Below, in pieces: positions 20,997-29,840 of a stretch of DNA of 64,000 bases. The DNA lies in NCBI GenBank assembly GCA_963799085.1, contig CAWCWA010000020.1, forward strand, positions 124,001 through 188,000. The letters are read 5' to 3'. How positions within the stretch are numbered: position 1 is the stretch's first letter; each line of letters begins with the position of its first letter. Under the pieces are notes generated by a model. It was not told the DNA's origin, ran no database searches, and was given only the letters and a program-made list of their open reading frames with translations. The position numbers and the translations under genes were made by a program. The stretch is from AP-15 sp963799085. Lineage in GTDB: Bacteria; Pseudomonadota; Alphaproteobacteria; ATCC43930; CGMCC-115725.

Positions 20997-21851
20997 ATGA
21001 AAATTACGGGCTCGACCCGTCTTGCCGGGATCATGGGGTGGCCGGTCGCACATTCCCGCTCGCCGCTGCTGCACGGCTTCTGGCTCGAAGCGAACGGGAT
21101 CGATGGCGCCTATGTGCCGTTGCCGGTGCACCCGGAGAACATCGAGGGAGCGCTGCGGGCGTTGCCAGTTCTCGGCTTTCGCGGTTGCAACCTGACGATC
21201 CCGCACAAACAGTCCGCGCTCGCGATCGTCGACCGGCTCGAACCCTTGGCGCGCCGGATCGGCGCTGTGAACACGATCATCGTCGCTGCGGATGGCAGCC
21301 TTGAAGGGCGCAACACCGATGCCTTCGGATTCATCGAGAATCTGCGCGAAGGAGCGCCGCACTGGTCGCCGCGGTCGGGTCCAGCCGCGATCCTCGGCGC
21401 CGGCGGCTCGGCGCGCGCCGTCGTCGCAGCACTGATAGACGCCGGGGTCGGGGAAATCCGGCTCGTCAACCGCACCCGCGCGCATGCCGAGGCGCTGGCC
21501 CGCGACCTCGCGACGGCGACTTCGCCGATCTCGATCTATTCGTGGCGCGAGGCGGCGGCACTTTCGGATGCGGGGCTTCTGGTCAATACGACAAGCCTCG
21601 GCATGAGCGGAGAGCCGCCGCTGCTGCTCGACCTTTCGCCGCTGCCGCCGGCGGCGCCGGTCGTCGACATCGTCTATGTCCCGCTAGAAACCGAGCTTCT
21701 CGCGGCAGCGCGGCGGCGCGGCCATGCGGCGGTCGATGGCCTTGGCATGCTGCTCCATCAAGGGCGGCCGGGGTTCGAGGCATGGTTCGGGGTTCCTGTC
21801 GGGATCACACGCGAACTGCGGTCGACGATGCTGAAGAGCCTTAAACGGTGA
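20997..21851 (+). CDS. aroE: Shikimate dehydrogenase (NADP+)
   Basis: AroE reduces 3-dehydroshikimate to shikimate in aromatic amino acid synthesis. The 284-residue protein begins at the ATG at 20997 (MKITGSTRLAGIMGWPVAHS). It has the shikimate-binding SRSPLLHGFWL, the NLTIPHKQSAL motif with the catalytic Lys, NTDAFGFIENL, the NADP-binding GAGGSARAVVAAL, NRTRAHAEALA and NTTSLGMSG. A frame open upstream to 20805 overlaps maf and is not real. The stop overlaps the coaE start as GTGA. Confidence 0.96.
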   Translation: MKITGSTRLAGIMGWPVAHSRSPLLHGFWLEANGIDGAYVPLPVHPENIEGALRALPVLGFRGCNLTIPHKQSALAIVDRLEPLARRIGAVNTIIVAADGSLEGRNTDAFGFIENLREGAPHWSPRSGPAAILGAGGSARAVVAALIDAGVGEIRLVNRTRAHAEALARDLATATSPISIYSWREAAALSDAGLLVNTTSLGMSGEPPLLLDLSPLPPAAPVVDIVYVPLETELLAAARRRGHAAVDGLGMLLHQGRPGFEAWFGVPVGITRELRSTMLKSLKR

Positions 21852-22477
21852 TCGTTCTCGGGCTTACCGGCTCGATCGGCATGGGAAAGAGCGCCGCGGC
21901 GACGATGCTGCGCCGGCTCGGCGTCCCGGTTTTCGACGCTGACCATTTCGTGCATCAGTCGATGGCGCCGGGCGGCGCGGCCGCTGCGGCCGTTGCGGCA
22001 GCGTTTCCAGGGGTGCGCAATGCCGAGGGCGGGATCGACCGGACGCTGCTTGGCCGCCGCGTATTCGGCGACGGGCCCGCGCTCGGCTGCCTGGAGGCAA
22101 TTGTTCATCCGATGGTCGTCGCTGGCGAGAACCGGTTTCTTGCCCATGCGAGAGCGCGCGGCGAGCCGCTTGCGGTGCTCGACATTCCGCTCCTGTTCGA
22201 GACCGGGGCAGAGCGTCGTTGCGACTATGTGCTGGTGGTGTCGGCGCCGGCATTTCTGCAACGCCAGCGGGTCTTGCGGCGGCCGGGCATGACCGGGGGG
22301 CGGTTTGCCGCGATCCTTGCCAAGCAGATGCCGGATCGGGAGAAACGCCGTCGCGCCGATTTCGTGGTGCCGACCGGGCTGGGCCGGCACCTGACTTTGC
22401 GACGGCTGCAGAGGATCGTCACAGAGCTGCGTTCGGGTTCGCGGCCGCGCGTTCGCGGCCCGAGGAGGAGGCGCTGA
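21848..22477 (+). CDS. coaE: Dephospho-CoA kinase
   Basis: CoaE phosphorylates dephospho-CoA, the last step of coenzyme A synthesis. The 209-residue protein starts at a GTG at 21848 that overlaps the aroE stop. It has the P-loop GLTGSIGMGKSAAATML, the substrate region VPVFDADHFVHQSM, FPGVRNAEGGIDRTLLGRRV and VLDIPLLFETGAERRCDYV. RADFVVPTG corresponds to the usual ADFVI-type segment. The tail is very Arg-rich. The stop shares a base with the dnaQ ATG. Confidence 0.95.
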   Translation: MIVLGLTGSIGMGKSAAATMLRRLGVPVFDADHFVHQSMAPGGAAAAAVAAAFPGVRNAEGGIDRTLLGRRVFGDGPALGCLEAIVHPMVVAGENRFLAHARARGEPLAVLDIPLLFETGAERRCDYVLVVSAPAFLQRQRVLRRPGMTGGRFAAILAKQMPDREKRRRADFVVPTGLGRHLTLRRLQRIVTELRSGSRPRVRGPRRRR

Positions 22478-23142
22478 TGCGGGAGATCGTGCTCGACACC
22501 GAAACGACTGGCCTCGACCCGAATATGGGACACCGCGTGGTCGAGATCGCCTGCATCGAACTTTCGCACCATATCCCGACCGGCCGCGTCTTTCACCGCT
22601 ATGTCAATCCGGAGCGCGACATGCCGGAGGAAGCGCTCTCAATCCATGGGTTGACGGCGGAGTTTCTCGCCGCTCATCCCCGGTTCGAAGAGATCGCCGA
22701 CGAGCTGGCGGGCTTTATCGGCGCCGACTGCATCGTCAGCCATAACGCCGAATTCGATCTGGCGTTCTTGAACGCGGAATTGGGGCGGCTGGGACGGGCG
22801 CCGATGGCCGGTCCTTATGTCGATACGCTGGCGTTGGCGCGGCAGCGCTATCCGGGGGCGCCGGCCAGCCTGGACGCGCTTTGCCGCCGGTTCGAACTCG
22901 ACCTCTCCGTGCGATCAAACCACGGGGCGAAGATCGATTGCGACCTGCTGGCGGAGGTCTATCTCGAACTGCTCGGCGGTCGGCAGCCGGACCTCGACCT
23001 TGCCGCCCCGGCGGAAATCCTCATCAACGCCGTCCGCACCGCGCGTCCGCCGCGGCCGCATGCGCCATCGGCGGCCGAGATCGCCGCGCACGAGGTGATG
23101 CTGCGATTGCTGAAGGCGCCGCTCTGGTTGGCTGACGCGTGA
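22477..23142 (+). CDS. dnaQ: DNA polymerase III epsilon subunit (3'-5' proofreading exonuclease)
   Basis: A 221-residue DEDDh exonuclease starting at the ATG at 22477 (MREIVLDTETTGLDPNMGHR). Exo I is LDTETTGLD, with HRVVEIACIEL after it. Exo II is CIVSHNAEFDLAFLNAELGR. Exo III is HGAKIDCDLLAEVYLELLGG with the catalytic His and Asp. It proofreads for the replicative polymerase. The C-terminal 45 residues are Pro- and Ala-rich and probably tether to the alpha subunit. It is the last gene of the plus-strand run, convergent with secB. Confidence 0.96.
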   Translation: MREIVLDTETTGLDPNMGHRVVEIACIELSHHIPTGRVFHRYVNPERDMPEEALSIHGLTAEFLAAHPRFEEIADELAGFIGADCIVSHNAEFDLAFLNAELGRLGRAPMAGPYVDTLALARQRYPGAPASLDALCRRFELDLSVRSNHGAKIDCDLLAEVYLELLGGRQPDLDLAAPAEILINAVRTARPPRPHAPSAAEIAAHEVMLRLLKAPLWLADA

Positions 23143-23145
23143 GAC

Positions 23146-23655
23146 TCAGGTGATGAGGCCTTCCGGCGACATCGGCGTTGTCGTCTGCGTCTGCTGACGC
23201 CGCAACAGTTCGGCGAAATCGATCGGATTGATCATCAGTGGCGGGAAGCCGCCGTCCCGGGTGGCGTTGGCGACAACCGCGCGCGCGAACGGAAAAATGA
23301 TCCGCGGCGTCTCGACCAGCACCAGCGCCGGCAGGGCCGCATCGGTCGCGTTTTTGATCGTGACGACCGCGGCATAGGCAAGTTCGACGAGGAATACCGG
23401 CTCGTCCTGGGCGCGGGCTGTGACGTTGATCTTGAGGGTGACCTCGAAGACCTCGGGGCCGAGATTGCGGCCCTGGACATCGACGTTGATCGCCACTTCC
23501 GGCTGGGCCGCGGGCTGGATCAGGCTCTGCGGCGCGCGCGGGTTCTCGAACGACAGGTCCTTGATGTATTGAGCATTTACAAATAATTGCTGGCCTTCGC
23601 CGGAGGCTGCTGCCTGGCCATCGATGCCGCCGTTGCCCTGCCCTTCTTCCGCCAT
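23146..23655 (-). CDS. secB: Protein-export chaperone SecB
   Basis: SecB is the tetrameric cytoplasmic chaperone that delivers precursors to SecA. The 169-residue frame has the family pattern LFVNAQYIKDLSFENPRAPQ, then PEVAINVDVQGRNLG. It also has FEVTLKINVTARAQDEPVFL, ELAYAAVVTI, LVETPRIIFPFARAVVANAT and DGGFPPLMINPIDFAELLRR. The N-terminus is Gly/Gln-rich, as usual in alphaproteobacteria. It is convergent with dnaQ, with three bases between the stops. Confidence 0.97.
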   Translation of the reverse strand: MAEEGQGNGGIDGQAAASGEGQQLFVNAQYIKDLSFENPRAPQSLIQPAAQPEVAINVDVQGRNLGPEVFEVTLKINVTARAQDEPVFLVELAYAAVVTIKNATDAALPALVLVETPRIIFPFARAVVANATRDGGFPPLMINPIDFAELLRRQQTQTTTPMSPEGLIT

Positions 23656-23736
23656 GGCGCCGCCGCTCCAATTCCTGGGCTCCGCCGGGAGGACGGAACC
23701 GTTCGGGCGCTGGCTAGCACGGATCGCGACATTCGT

Positions 23737-24318
23737 TCAACGCTCGGCCCGATCCGCCGTTGGAGGCGGAACAAAGAGCGTCACGGCGGCGTCCTCGGGC
23801 CGGGTCGGATCGACGCGCAACACCGCGCCGTTCGGCACGGCAAGCCCGGTCAGCGCCCGGATGAAACCCCAATGGGTGACGACCGCGGCATCGGACCAGG
23901 GGCCGGTCGCGATCTGCCCACAGAACGCCTGCGAGCGCTGGCGAAGCGAGGCCTCGCTCTCCTCCTCTTGCGGCCACCATGGATCGGGCAGGTGGTCGAA
24001 GGCGAGAGCCGGCCAGAGAGAGCGCAATTCGCCGAGCGGAGAGCCGATGTCGCAAGCGTAAGCGCAACGCTCGGCGACAAGCGTCTCGACCGCAATGGGC
24101 AGGTCAAGCTCGGTTGCGATGATCTGCGCAGTTTCCAGCGCGCGAACATAGGGGCTGGCGATCAAGCGGCGAATACCGAAGCCGCGCAGCGCCCGCGCCG
24201 CGGCGGCAGCCTGGCTCCGGCCGGCCTCGGTCAGGCACGGGTCGTGGATCCCGGGGTCGATGCGGGTGCGTGAGAAGACCTGGTTGAACACGGTCTGGCC
24301 GTGGCGGATCAACAGCAT
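23737..24318 (-). CDS. Histidine phosphatase family protein (phosphoglycerate-mutase-like)
   Basis: A 193-residue protein. I start it at the ATG at 24318 (MLLIRHGQTVFNQVFSRTRI), because this places the catalytic RHG motif at residues 5-7, as normal for the family. LTEAGRSQAAAAARALR, IASPYVRALETAQIIA and VVTHWGFIRALTG (second catalytic His) follow. The family removes phosphate from sugars, nucleotides or proteins; the substrate here is unknown. Upstream in-frame residues to 24402 are not conserved. It is divergent from the Tim44-like gene and 81 bases upstream of secB. Confidence 0.88.
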   Translation of the reverse strand: MLLIRHGQTVFNQVFSRTRIDPGIHDPCLTEAGRSQAAAAARALRGFGIRRLIASPYVRALETAQIIATELDLPIAVETLVAERCAYACDIGSPLGELRSLWPALAFDHLPDPWWPQEEESEASLRQRSQAFCGQIATGPWSDAAVVTHWGFIRALTGLAVPNGAVLRVDPTRPEDAAVTLFVPPPTADRAER

Positions 24319-24469
24319 GACGCCTTCCGTTCGGGCGGCGGGCAAATCGGCGTCACGGCGTAGCGGCCCGATTTGCTTGCGGCAGCATGGCGCAGCCCCC
24401 ATCTGGACAAGAGATCATGCAGAAGCCGGTCTTCGGCCTTTGCTGAAAGGCGATCGAGCGCGGGAGACG

Positions 24470-25135
24470 ATGGGAGTTTTTCAGCAGTATTTCGACATCA
24501 TCCTGTTCGCGATGATCGCGGGGTTTCTGGTGCTGCGGCTGCGCAGCGTGTTGGGTCGGCGAACCGGGAACGAACGGCGCCGCGATCTCTTCGTGCGTCG
24601 GCCGGCGTCGCCCGCCGAAAAAGTAACCGCACCGCGCGAGCCGGGCAAGAACGAGCCGGCCCCGCCGGTGGTCGCTACCGCCGCCGGGGTCGCCGAGGGG
24701 ATCGAACATATTCGCGGCGCCGACCTGAGCTTCGATCCGGCGCATTTCGTCGAGGGCGTACGGGCCGCCTTCGAGATGATTGTCCTTGCCTTTGCGAGCG
24801 GCGACAAGGCTACCCTGCGTTCGCTCTTGAGCGAGGACGTGTTCCGCTCGTTTGCCACGGCGATCGACGAGCGCGCCGCCGCGCATGAAACCCTCGAAAC
24901 CAAGATCGTCAAGCTCGACAGCATCGATCTTGTCGAGGCCGATCTGGTCGGCAGCACGTCGCAGGTGACGGTCAAGCTCGTCTCGCGGCAGATCAACGTG
25001 ACGCGCGCTGTGGATGGCAGCATCGTCGACGGCGATCCGAAGAACCCGATCGAAAAAACCGATCATTGGACCTTCTCGCGCGACACGACGTCGAGCGATC
25101 CGAACTGGACGCTGGTCGCCACCAGCAGCGGCTGA
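24470..25135 (+). CDS. Tim44/TimA-like inner membrane protein
   Basis: A 221-residue protein with an N-terminal transmembrane helix (YFDIILFAMIAGFLVLRLRS), a charged linker rich in Arg, Pro and Glu, then a C-terminal Tim44-like domain from about residue 80 (FDPAHFVEGVRAAFEMIVLA). Further motifs are DKATLRSLLSEDVFRSFATA and the strand pair ending KTDHWTFSRD. Alphaproteobacterial Tim44-like proteins are relatives of the mitochondrial import motor part. The position beside secB and mltA is the usual one in this class. The ATG at 24470 is the only start that retains the helix. Confidence 0.88.
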   Translation: MGVFQQYFDIILFAMIAGFLVLRLRSVLGRRTGNERRRDLFVRRPASPAEKVTAPREPGKNEPAPPVVATAAGVAEGIEHIRGADLSFDPAHFVEGVRAAFEMIVLAFASGDKATLRSLLSEDVFRSFATAIDERAAAHETLETKIVKLDSIDLVEADLVGSTSQVTVKLVSRQINVTRAVDGSIVDGDPKNPIEKTDHWTFSRDTTSSDPNWTLVATSSG

Positions 25136-26258
25136 GGCTGCTTGCCGCGGTCGGGATCGCGGCGCTGGCTCTGTGGCAATGTGCGGCCCCGCCACGGGTG
25201 AATTTCACTCCCGTCGGCTATGACCGTCTCGAAGGCTGGGACGCCGATCGCCAGGCGGCGGCGGTACCCGCCTTTGTCAGATCCTGCGAGCGGCTGGCGT
25301 CGCGACCGAATGAGGCGGCGTTTGCTGCCGGCGGCGCGGCCGCGGAGTTCGGAAGGGTCTCGGATTGGCGCGCGCCTTGCCGCGAGGCGCTGGCGTTGCC
25401 TGGCCGGCGACGACCGGGCGGCGCGAGAGTTCTTTGCCACGAAGTTCACGCCTTTAGCCGTTGGCGGTCAGGATGGGGCGGAGGGGCTGTTCACCGGCTA
25501 TTTCGAGATTGCGCTGCAAGGGCTCGCGGCGGCGGCACGGCGCCTATCAGACGCCGCATCTACCGAAGGCCGCCGGACCAATCGCCGGCGCCTTTAGCCG
25601 CGCGCCAGATCGAGGACGGGCGCTTGGCCGGGCGCGGCCTCGAATTGTTGTGGGTCGACGATCCGATCGACGCCTTTTTTCTCGAAATCCAGGGTTCGGG
25701 CCGGGTGCGGCTCGACGACGGCGGAGCCGTCCGCGTGGGCTATGACGGGCAAGAACGGCAAGCAATATGTCGCCGGTCGGCCGGCTGCTGGTCGAGCGCG
25801 GCGATGATCCCGCGCGAGCAGGCTGACGATGGCGACGATGCGCGACTGGATGCGAGCAGCACCCGAAGGCCGGCGCTGCGCTGCGGCGGGAGAACCCGTC
25901 CTATGTCTTCTTTCGGGAAATTGCCGGTGACGGTGCCGCTCGGCAGCGAGCGGGTCGTGCTGACGCCGGGCCGCAGCCTTGCCGTCGATCGCCGTTTCAT
26001 GCCGCTCGGCGCGCCGATCTGGCTCGACGCGGAGGAGCGCTTCAGCCCGGACGCGAAGCTCCGCCGTCTGGTCGTGGCGCAGGACACCGGCGGCGCCATC
26101 AAGGGGCCGGTGCGCGGCGATCTGTTCTGGGGCGCCGGCAGAGGCGGCGGCGACGCGCGCCGGCGCGATGAACGCCCGCGGCCGTTACTACCTGCTGGCT
26201 GCCGCGCGACGCCGTCGCCGCGAACTCGGCCGAAACGCGGCGGCCGGGCGCGGATTGA
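25066..26258 (+). CDS. mltA: Membrane-bound lytic murein transglycosylase A (frameshifted)
   Basis: MltA cleaves peptidoglycan glycan strands, forming 1,6-anhydro ends. An N-terminal hydrophobic segment (LRLLAAVGIAALALW) is followed by Cys, but the lipobox is weak. Then come FTPVGYDRLEGWDAD, GLFTGYFEIALQG, AYQTPHLPKAAG, ELLWVDDPIDAFFLEIQGSG, NPSYVFFREI, the active-site part VVAQDTGGAIKGPVRGDLFW, and AGAMNARGRYYLLLPRDAVA. Frames change near 25405, 25560, 25755, 25870, 25930, 26150 and 26205. The start is unresolved: no ATG fits, and 25066 is a TTG inside the Tim44-like gene. Confidence 0.85.
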
Positions 26259-26317
26259 TTTCGCCGGCCGCGCGATCCCTATGTTGCTCGCGTATCGCGA
26301 CGGCGGAGTCGACGGAA

Positions 26318-27087
26318 ATGGCCGAGCCGCCGCGCCGCGTCGGGCTTTTTGTCACCTGTCTGGTCGATCTGTTCCGGCCGACGGTCGGGTTTGCCGCGGT
26401 CAAGCTGCTGGAAGACGGCCGGCTGCACGGTCGAGGTGCCGCGGGCGCAGACCTGCTGCGGCCAGCCGGCCTACAATTCGGGCGACCGCGCCGACGCCAA
26501 GGCGATCGCGCGCACAGGTGATCGAGGCCTTCGCCGGCTACGACTATGTCGTGGCGCCTTCGGGCTCCTGCGCCGGCATGCTGCGGCAGCATTACCCGGA
26601 GCTGTTCGCCGATGAGCCGGCATGCTGCCGCGGGCCGAGGCATTTGCCGCGCGCACTGGGAGCTGGTGTCGTTTCTGGTCGATGTCCGCGGCATGACCGC
26701 GGTCGCGGCGCGCTAGGATCGGCGCGTGACCTATCACGACGCTTGCTCGGGCTTGCGCGAGCTCGGGGTAAGGCGGCAGCCGCGCCGGCTGCTGGAAACG
26801 GTCGCCGGGCTGCGGCTGTGCGAGCTGCCGGGCGCGGAGGTGTGCTGCGGCTTCGGCGGCACGTTCTGCGTCAAATACCCGGAGATCTCGGACAAGATGG
26901 TCGGCGACAAGGCCGCCGAAATCGCCGCCACCGGGGCTGAGGCGGTGCTCGCCGGCGATCTCGGCTGCCTGTTGAACATCGCCGGCAAGCTCTGCCGGCG
27001 CGGGCATCCGATCGAAGTGCGCCACGTCGCCGAGGTGCTGGCCGGCATGACCGACGGCAGTGGCCGCCGATCGGCGCGCCGCGCTGA
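26318..27087 (+). CDS. lutA: L-lactate utilisation protein LutA (CCG-domain subunit, frameshifted)
   Basis: LutA is part of the LutABC lactate oxidation complex. ATG at 26318 begins MAEPPRRVGLFVTCLVDLFR. It carries two CCG-type cysteine motifs that hold the iron-sulfur or heterodisulfide-type site: AQTCCGQPAYNSG and EVCCGFGGTFCVKYPEIS. Between them is VAPSGSCAGMLRQHYPEL and, before the second, VTYHDACSGLRELGV. Frame changes lie near 26430, 26500, 26615 and 26720. The end is uncertain; a TGA at 27085 fits after one more shift. It is the first gene of a lutABC operon placed between mltA and smr. Confidence 0.88.
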
Positions 27088-27107
27088 GCGGGTACGGACG
27101 GCGCCGC

Positions 27108-28543
27108 ATGCTCGCGACCAGCGCGCATTTCAAGGCCAACGCCGCATGCGGGACTCGCCAACGACGAACCTGCAGCGCGCGCTCGGGCTCACGCGCGACC
27201 GGGTTTCCGCTGCGCCGCCGGCAGGCCATCGAGCGGCTGCCGGAGTTCGAGGCGCTGCGCGAGGCCGGGCGGGCGATCAAGGACCACACGCTCGCGCATC
27301 TCGATTTCTATCTCGAGCTCTACGAAACGAACGTCGACGGCCGCCGGGCGGCAAGGTGCATTGGGCGCGCGATGCCGCCGAAGCGCGCGACAGCGTCCTG
27401 CGCATCTGCCGCGCGGCCGGCGCCCGGACCGTCACCAAGGGCAAATCGATGGTGGCCGAGGAGATCGGCCTCAACGAGCATCTCGAAGCCAACGGCATCA
27501 CGCCGGTCGAGACCGATCTCGGCGAATACATCATCCAGCTGCGCCACGAGCCGCCGAGCCACATCATCGCGCCGGCGATCCACCTCGTCAAGGAGCAGGT
27601 GGCCGAGACCTTTCGCGCCGCGCATCGCGCGCTCGACCCGGACCGGCCGCTGACGAGCCGCGGCAGCTCTGCGACGAGGCGCGCGACGATGCTGCGCCCG
27701 CAATTTCTCGCCGCCGATGTCGGCATCACCGGCGCCAATTTCCTGGTCGCCGAGACCGGCTCCGGCATCATCGTCACCAACGAGGGCAACGGCGATCTGA
27801 CGCAGACCCTGCCGCGCGTGCATATCGTGCTCGGCGAGCATCGAGAAGGTGGTGCCGACGCTTCGAGGACGCCGCGACCTTGCTGCGCCTGCTGGCGCGC
27901 TCGGCGACGGGGCAGGAGATCACCTCCTACACGACGGTCTCGACCGGCCCGCGGCGGCCGGGCGACACGACGGGCCGGAGGAATACCACGTCGTCCTCCT
28001 CGACAACGGCCGCTGCGGCTGCTCGGCGGCGAGTTTCAGGACATGCTGCGCTGCATCCGCTGCGCCGCCTGCATCAACCATTGCCCGGTTTATGCCGCGG
28101 TCGGCGGGCACGCCTATGGCTGGGTCTATCCGGGGCCGATGGGCGCGGTGCTGACGCCGGCCTGATCGGGGTCGAGGAGGCGGGCCACCTGCCGAACGCC
28201 TCGACTTTCTGCGGCCGCTGCGAGAGCGTCTGCCCGGTCAAGATCCCGCTGCCCGAACATGATGCGGCACTGGCGCGAGCGCGAATATGCGCGAAAGCTG
28301 AACCCGCCCGCCTACCGCGCCGGCCTGTCGCTTTGGGCCTGGGTGGCGCGGCGGCCCGCGCTCTATCATTGGCTGGTCGCGTTGGCGAGCCGGGTATTGG
28401 GCTGGGCCGGCAAGGATCGCGGCCGCTTCCGTTCGTTGCCGCTCGCCGCCGGCTGGACCGCCGTGCGGGATATGCCCGCCCCCGAAGGGCGCAGCTTTCA
28501 GAGCCTGTGGGCGGCGCGGCGCGGCGCGGGGAGCAGTCGATGA
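27108..28543 (+). CDS. lutB: L-lactate utilisation iron-sulfur protein LutB (frameshifted)
   Basis: LutB is the ferredoxin-like electron-transfer subunit. The start is ATG at 27108 (MLATSAHFKANA). Then come IKDHTLAHLDFYLELYE, TVTKGKSMVAEEIGLNEHLE, DLGEYIIQLRHEPPSHIIAP, DVGITGANFLVAETGSGIIV and NEGNGDLTQTLPRVHIVL. Two [4Fe-4S] clusters are marked by CIRCAACINHCPVY and CGRCESVCPVKIPLP. Breaks occur near 27185, 27345, 27660, 27845, 27960, 28020, 28165 and 28260. The stop at 28541-28543 overlaps the lutC ATG. The length is normal once the breaks are repaired (about 475 residues). Confidence 0.9.
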
Positions 28544-29257
28544 GCGGTGCCCGCGAAGCAATCATTGCCGGCATTCGCCGGTCCTTGCGGCGTGGCCCGC
28601 TTGATGCGGAAACGGCAGCCGAATTGCGCGACCGGGTCGCCGCCCACCGGCGCAACCTGATCCCGGCGCGGGCGGCTTCGCTCGATCATCAGGGTCGCAT
28701 CGATCTTTTCGTCAGCGATGGCCGAGGAGGTGCAGACGACGGTCGAACGGGTGGCCTCGCCCGCCGCCGTGCCCGATGCGGTGGCGCGGTATCTGGCGGC
28801 GGAGAACCTGCCGGCGGAACTGGTGATGGCCCCCGATCCGGCGCTCGATGCGGTTCCCTGGGAGACACGCCCATTACTGCAGATCCGCCGCGGCCGGGCG
28901 GCGGTCAGCGACAGCGTCAGTCTCGCCCCCTGCTTTGCCGCGATCGCCGAAACCGGCACGTTGATGCTGATCTCCGGCCCCGGAACGCCGACGACCCTCA
29001 ATTTCCTGCCAGACAACGAGATCGTCGTGGTGCGGGCCGAGCAGGTGGTCGCCGCCTATGAGGACGCGTGGGATCGGCTGCGCGCCATCTGCCCGACGCC
29101 GCAAGCGATGCCCCGGACCGTCAATTTCATCACCGGACCGTCGCGCACCGGCGACATCGAGCAGCGCATCGTGCTTGGCGCGCATGGTCCGCGGCGGCTC
29201 CATATCATTCTTGTCGAGGAGCCCGGAGAACATCCCGATGGCCAAACCCGGGAGTAA
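28540..29257 (+). CDS. lutC: L-lactate utilisation protein LutC (LUD domain, one frameshift)
   Basis: LutC is the LUD-domain subunit of the lactate-oxidation complex. ATG at 28540 overlaps the lutB stop. The first part (MSGAREAIIAGIRRSLRRG) continues after a frame change near 28715 into AEEVQTTVERVASPAAVPDA. LAPCFAAIAETGTLMLISGP, FLPDNEIVVVRAEQVVAAYE and INFITGPSRTGDIEQRIVLG-type sequence (FITGPSRTGDIEQRIVLGAH) follow, ending in HIILVEE. These are LUD landmarks. The last 20 bases overlap the smr start. Confidence 0.92.
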
Positions 29258-29732
29258 CGCCGCCGACCGGGAGGTTTGGCATGCCGCAATGCGCGACGTG
29301 AAGCCGTTGCCCGGACGAACACGCCCGAGCGCGTCGCGGCCCGAGCGCGCCGCACCCGTCGAACCGCCGGCGATCGCCCTCACTCCCCCACCGCTCGATC
29401 GCTTTGCCGGCATCGATCGCGCCAACGCCGAGCGGCTGAAGCGCGGCATGCACCGCATCGAGGCGCGTCTTGATCTGCACGGCATGACCCAGGTCGAGGC
29501 ACACCGGGCGCTGGCGGCGTTTCTCGAAGGCCAGCGCGCCGCCGGCCGGCGCTGCGTGCTCGTGATCACCGGCCGCGGCCTGGGCCCGAACGGGCCGGGC
29601 GTGCTGAAGACCGCGGTGCCGCGCTGGCTGGAAGAGGCGGATTTGCGCCGCCACGTGCTGGCCATGACGCCCGCGCAGCCGCGCGACGGCGGAACCGGCG
29701 CGATCTATCTCCTGTTGCGCCGCCATCGGTGA
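29238..29732 (+). CDS. Smr/MutS2-type domain protein
   Basis: A 164-residue protein with a variable Pro- and Arg-rich N-terminus. Its C-terminal Smr domain (from about residue 75) has RLDLHGMTQVEAHRALAAFL, RCVLVITGRGLGPNGPGVLK and VPRWLEEADLRRHVLAMTPA. Smr domains are small nucleases or nucleic-acid-binding domains. In related genomes it usually follows mltA directly; here the lut operon lies between. The ATG at 29238 falls inside the lutC 3' end, which suggests translational coupling. Confidence 0.9.
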   Translation: MAKPGSNAADREVWHAAMRDVKPLPGRTRPSASRPERAAPVEPPAIALTPPPLDRFAGIDRANAERLKRGMHRIEARLDLHGMTQVEAHRALAAFLEGQRAAGRRCVLVITGRGLGPNGPGVLKTAVPRWLEEADLRRHVLAMTPAQPRDGGTGAIYLLLRRHR

Positions 29733-29840
29733 GCCCGAGCGCTAGAATCGAAACCGACGCAACTGTTGCGTGCTTTCCCTTGCGCGCGCCGTGCAAAGCC
29801 GCCACAAGACGTCGACACTTTTTGCAAAGCAGCATCGCCA

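Noticed and set aside
25066..26940. 624-codon frame spanning MltA and LutA as one protein
   Set aside because: It is a chance readthrough produced by frame errors; MltA ends at 26258 in another frame and LutA starts at 26318.
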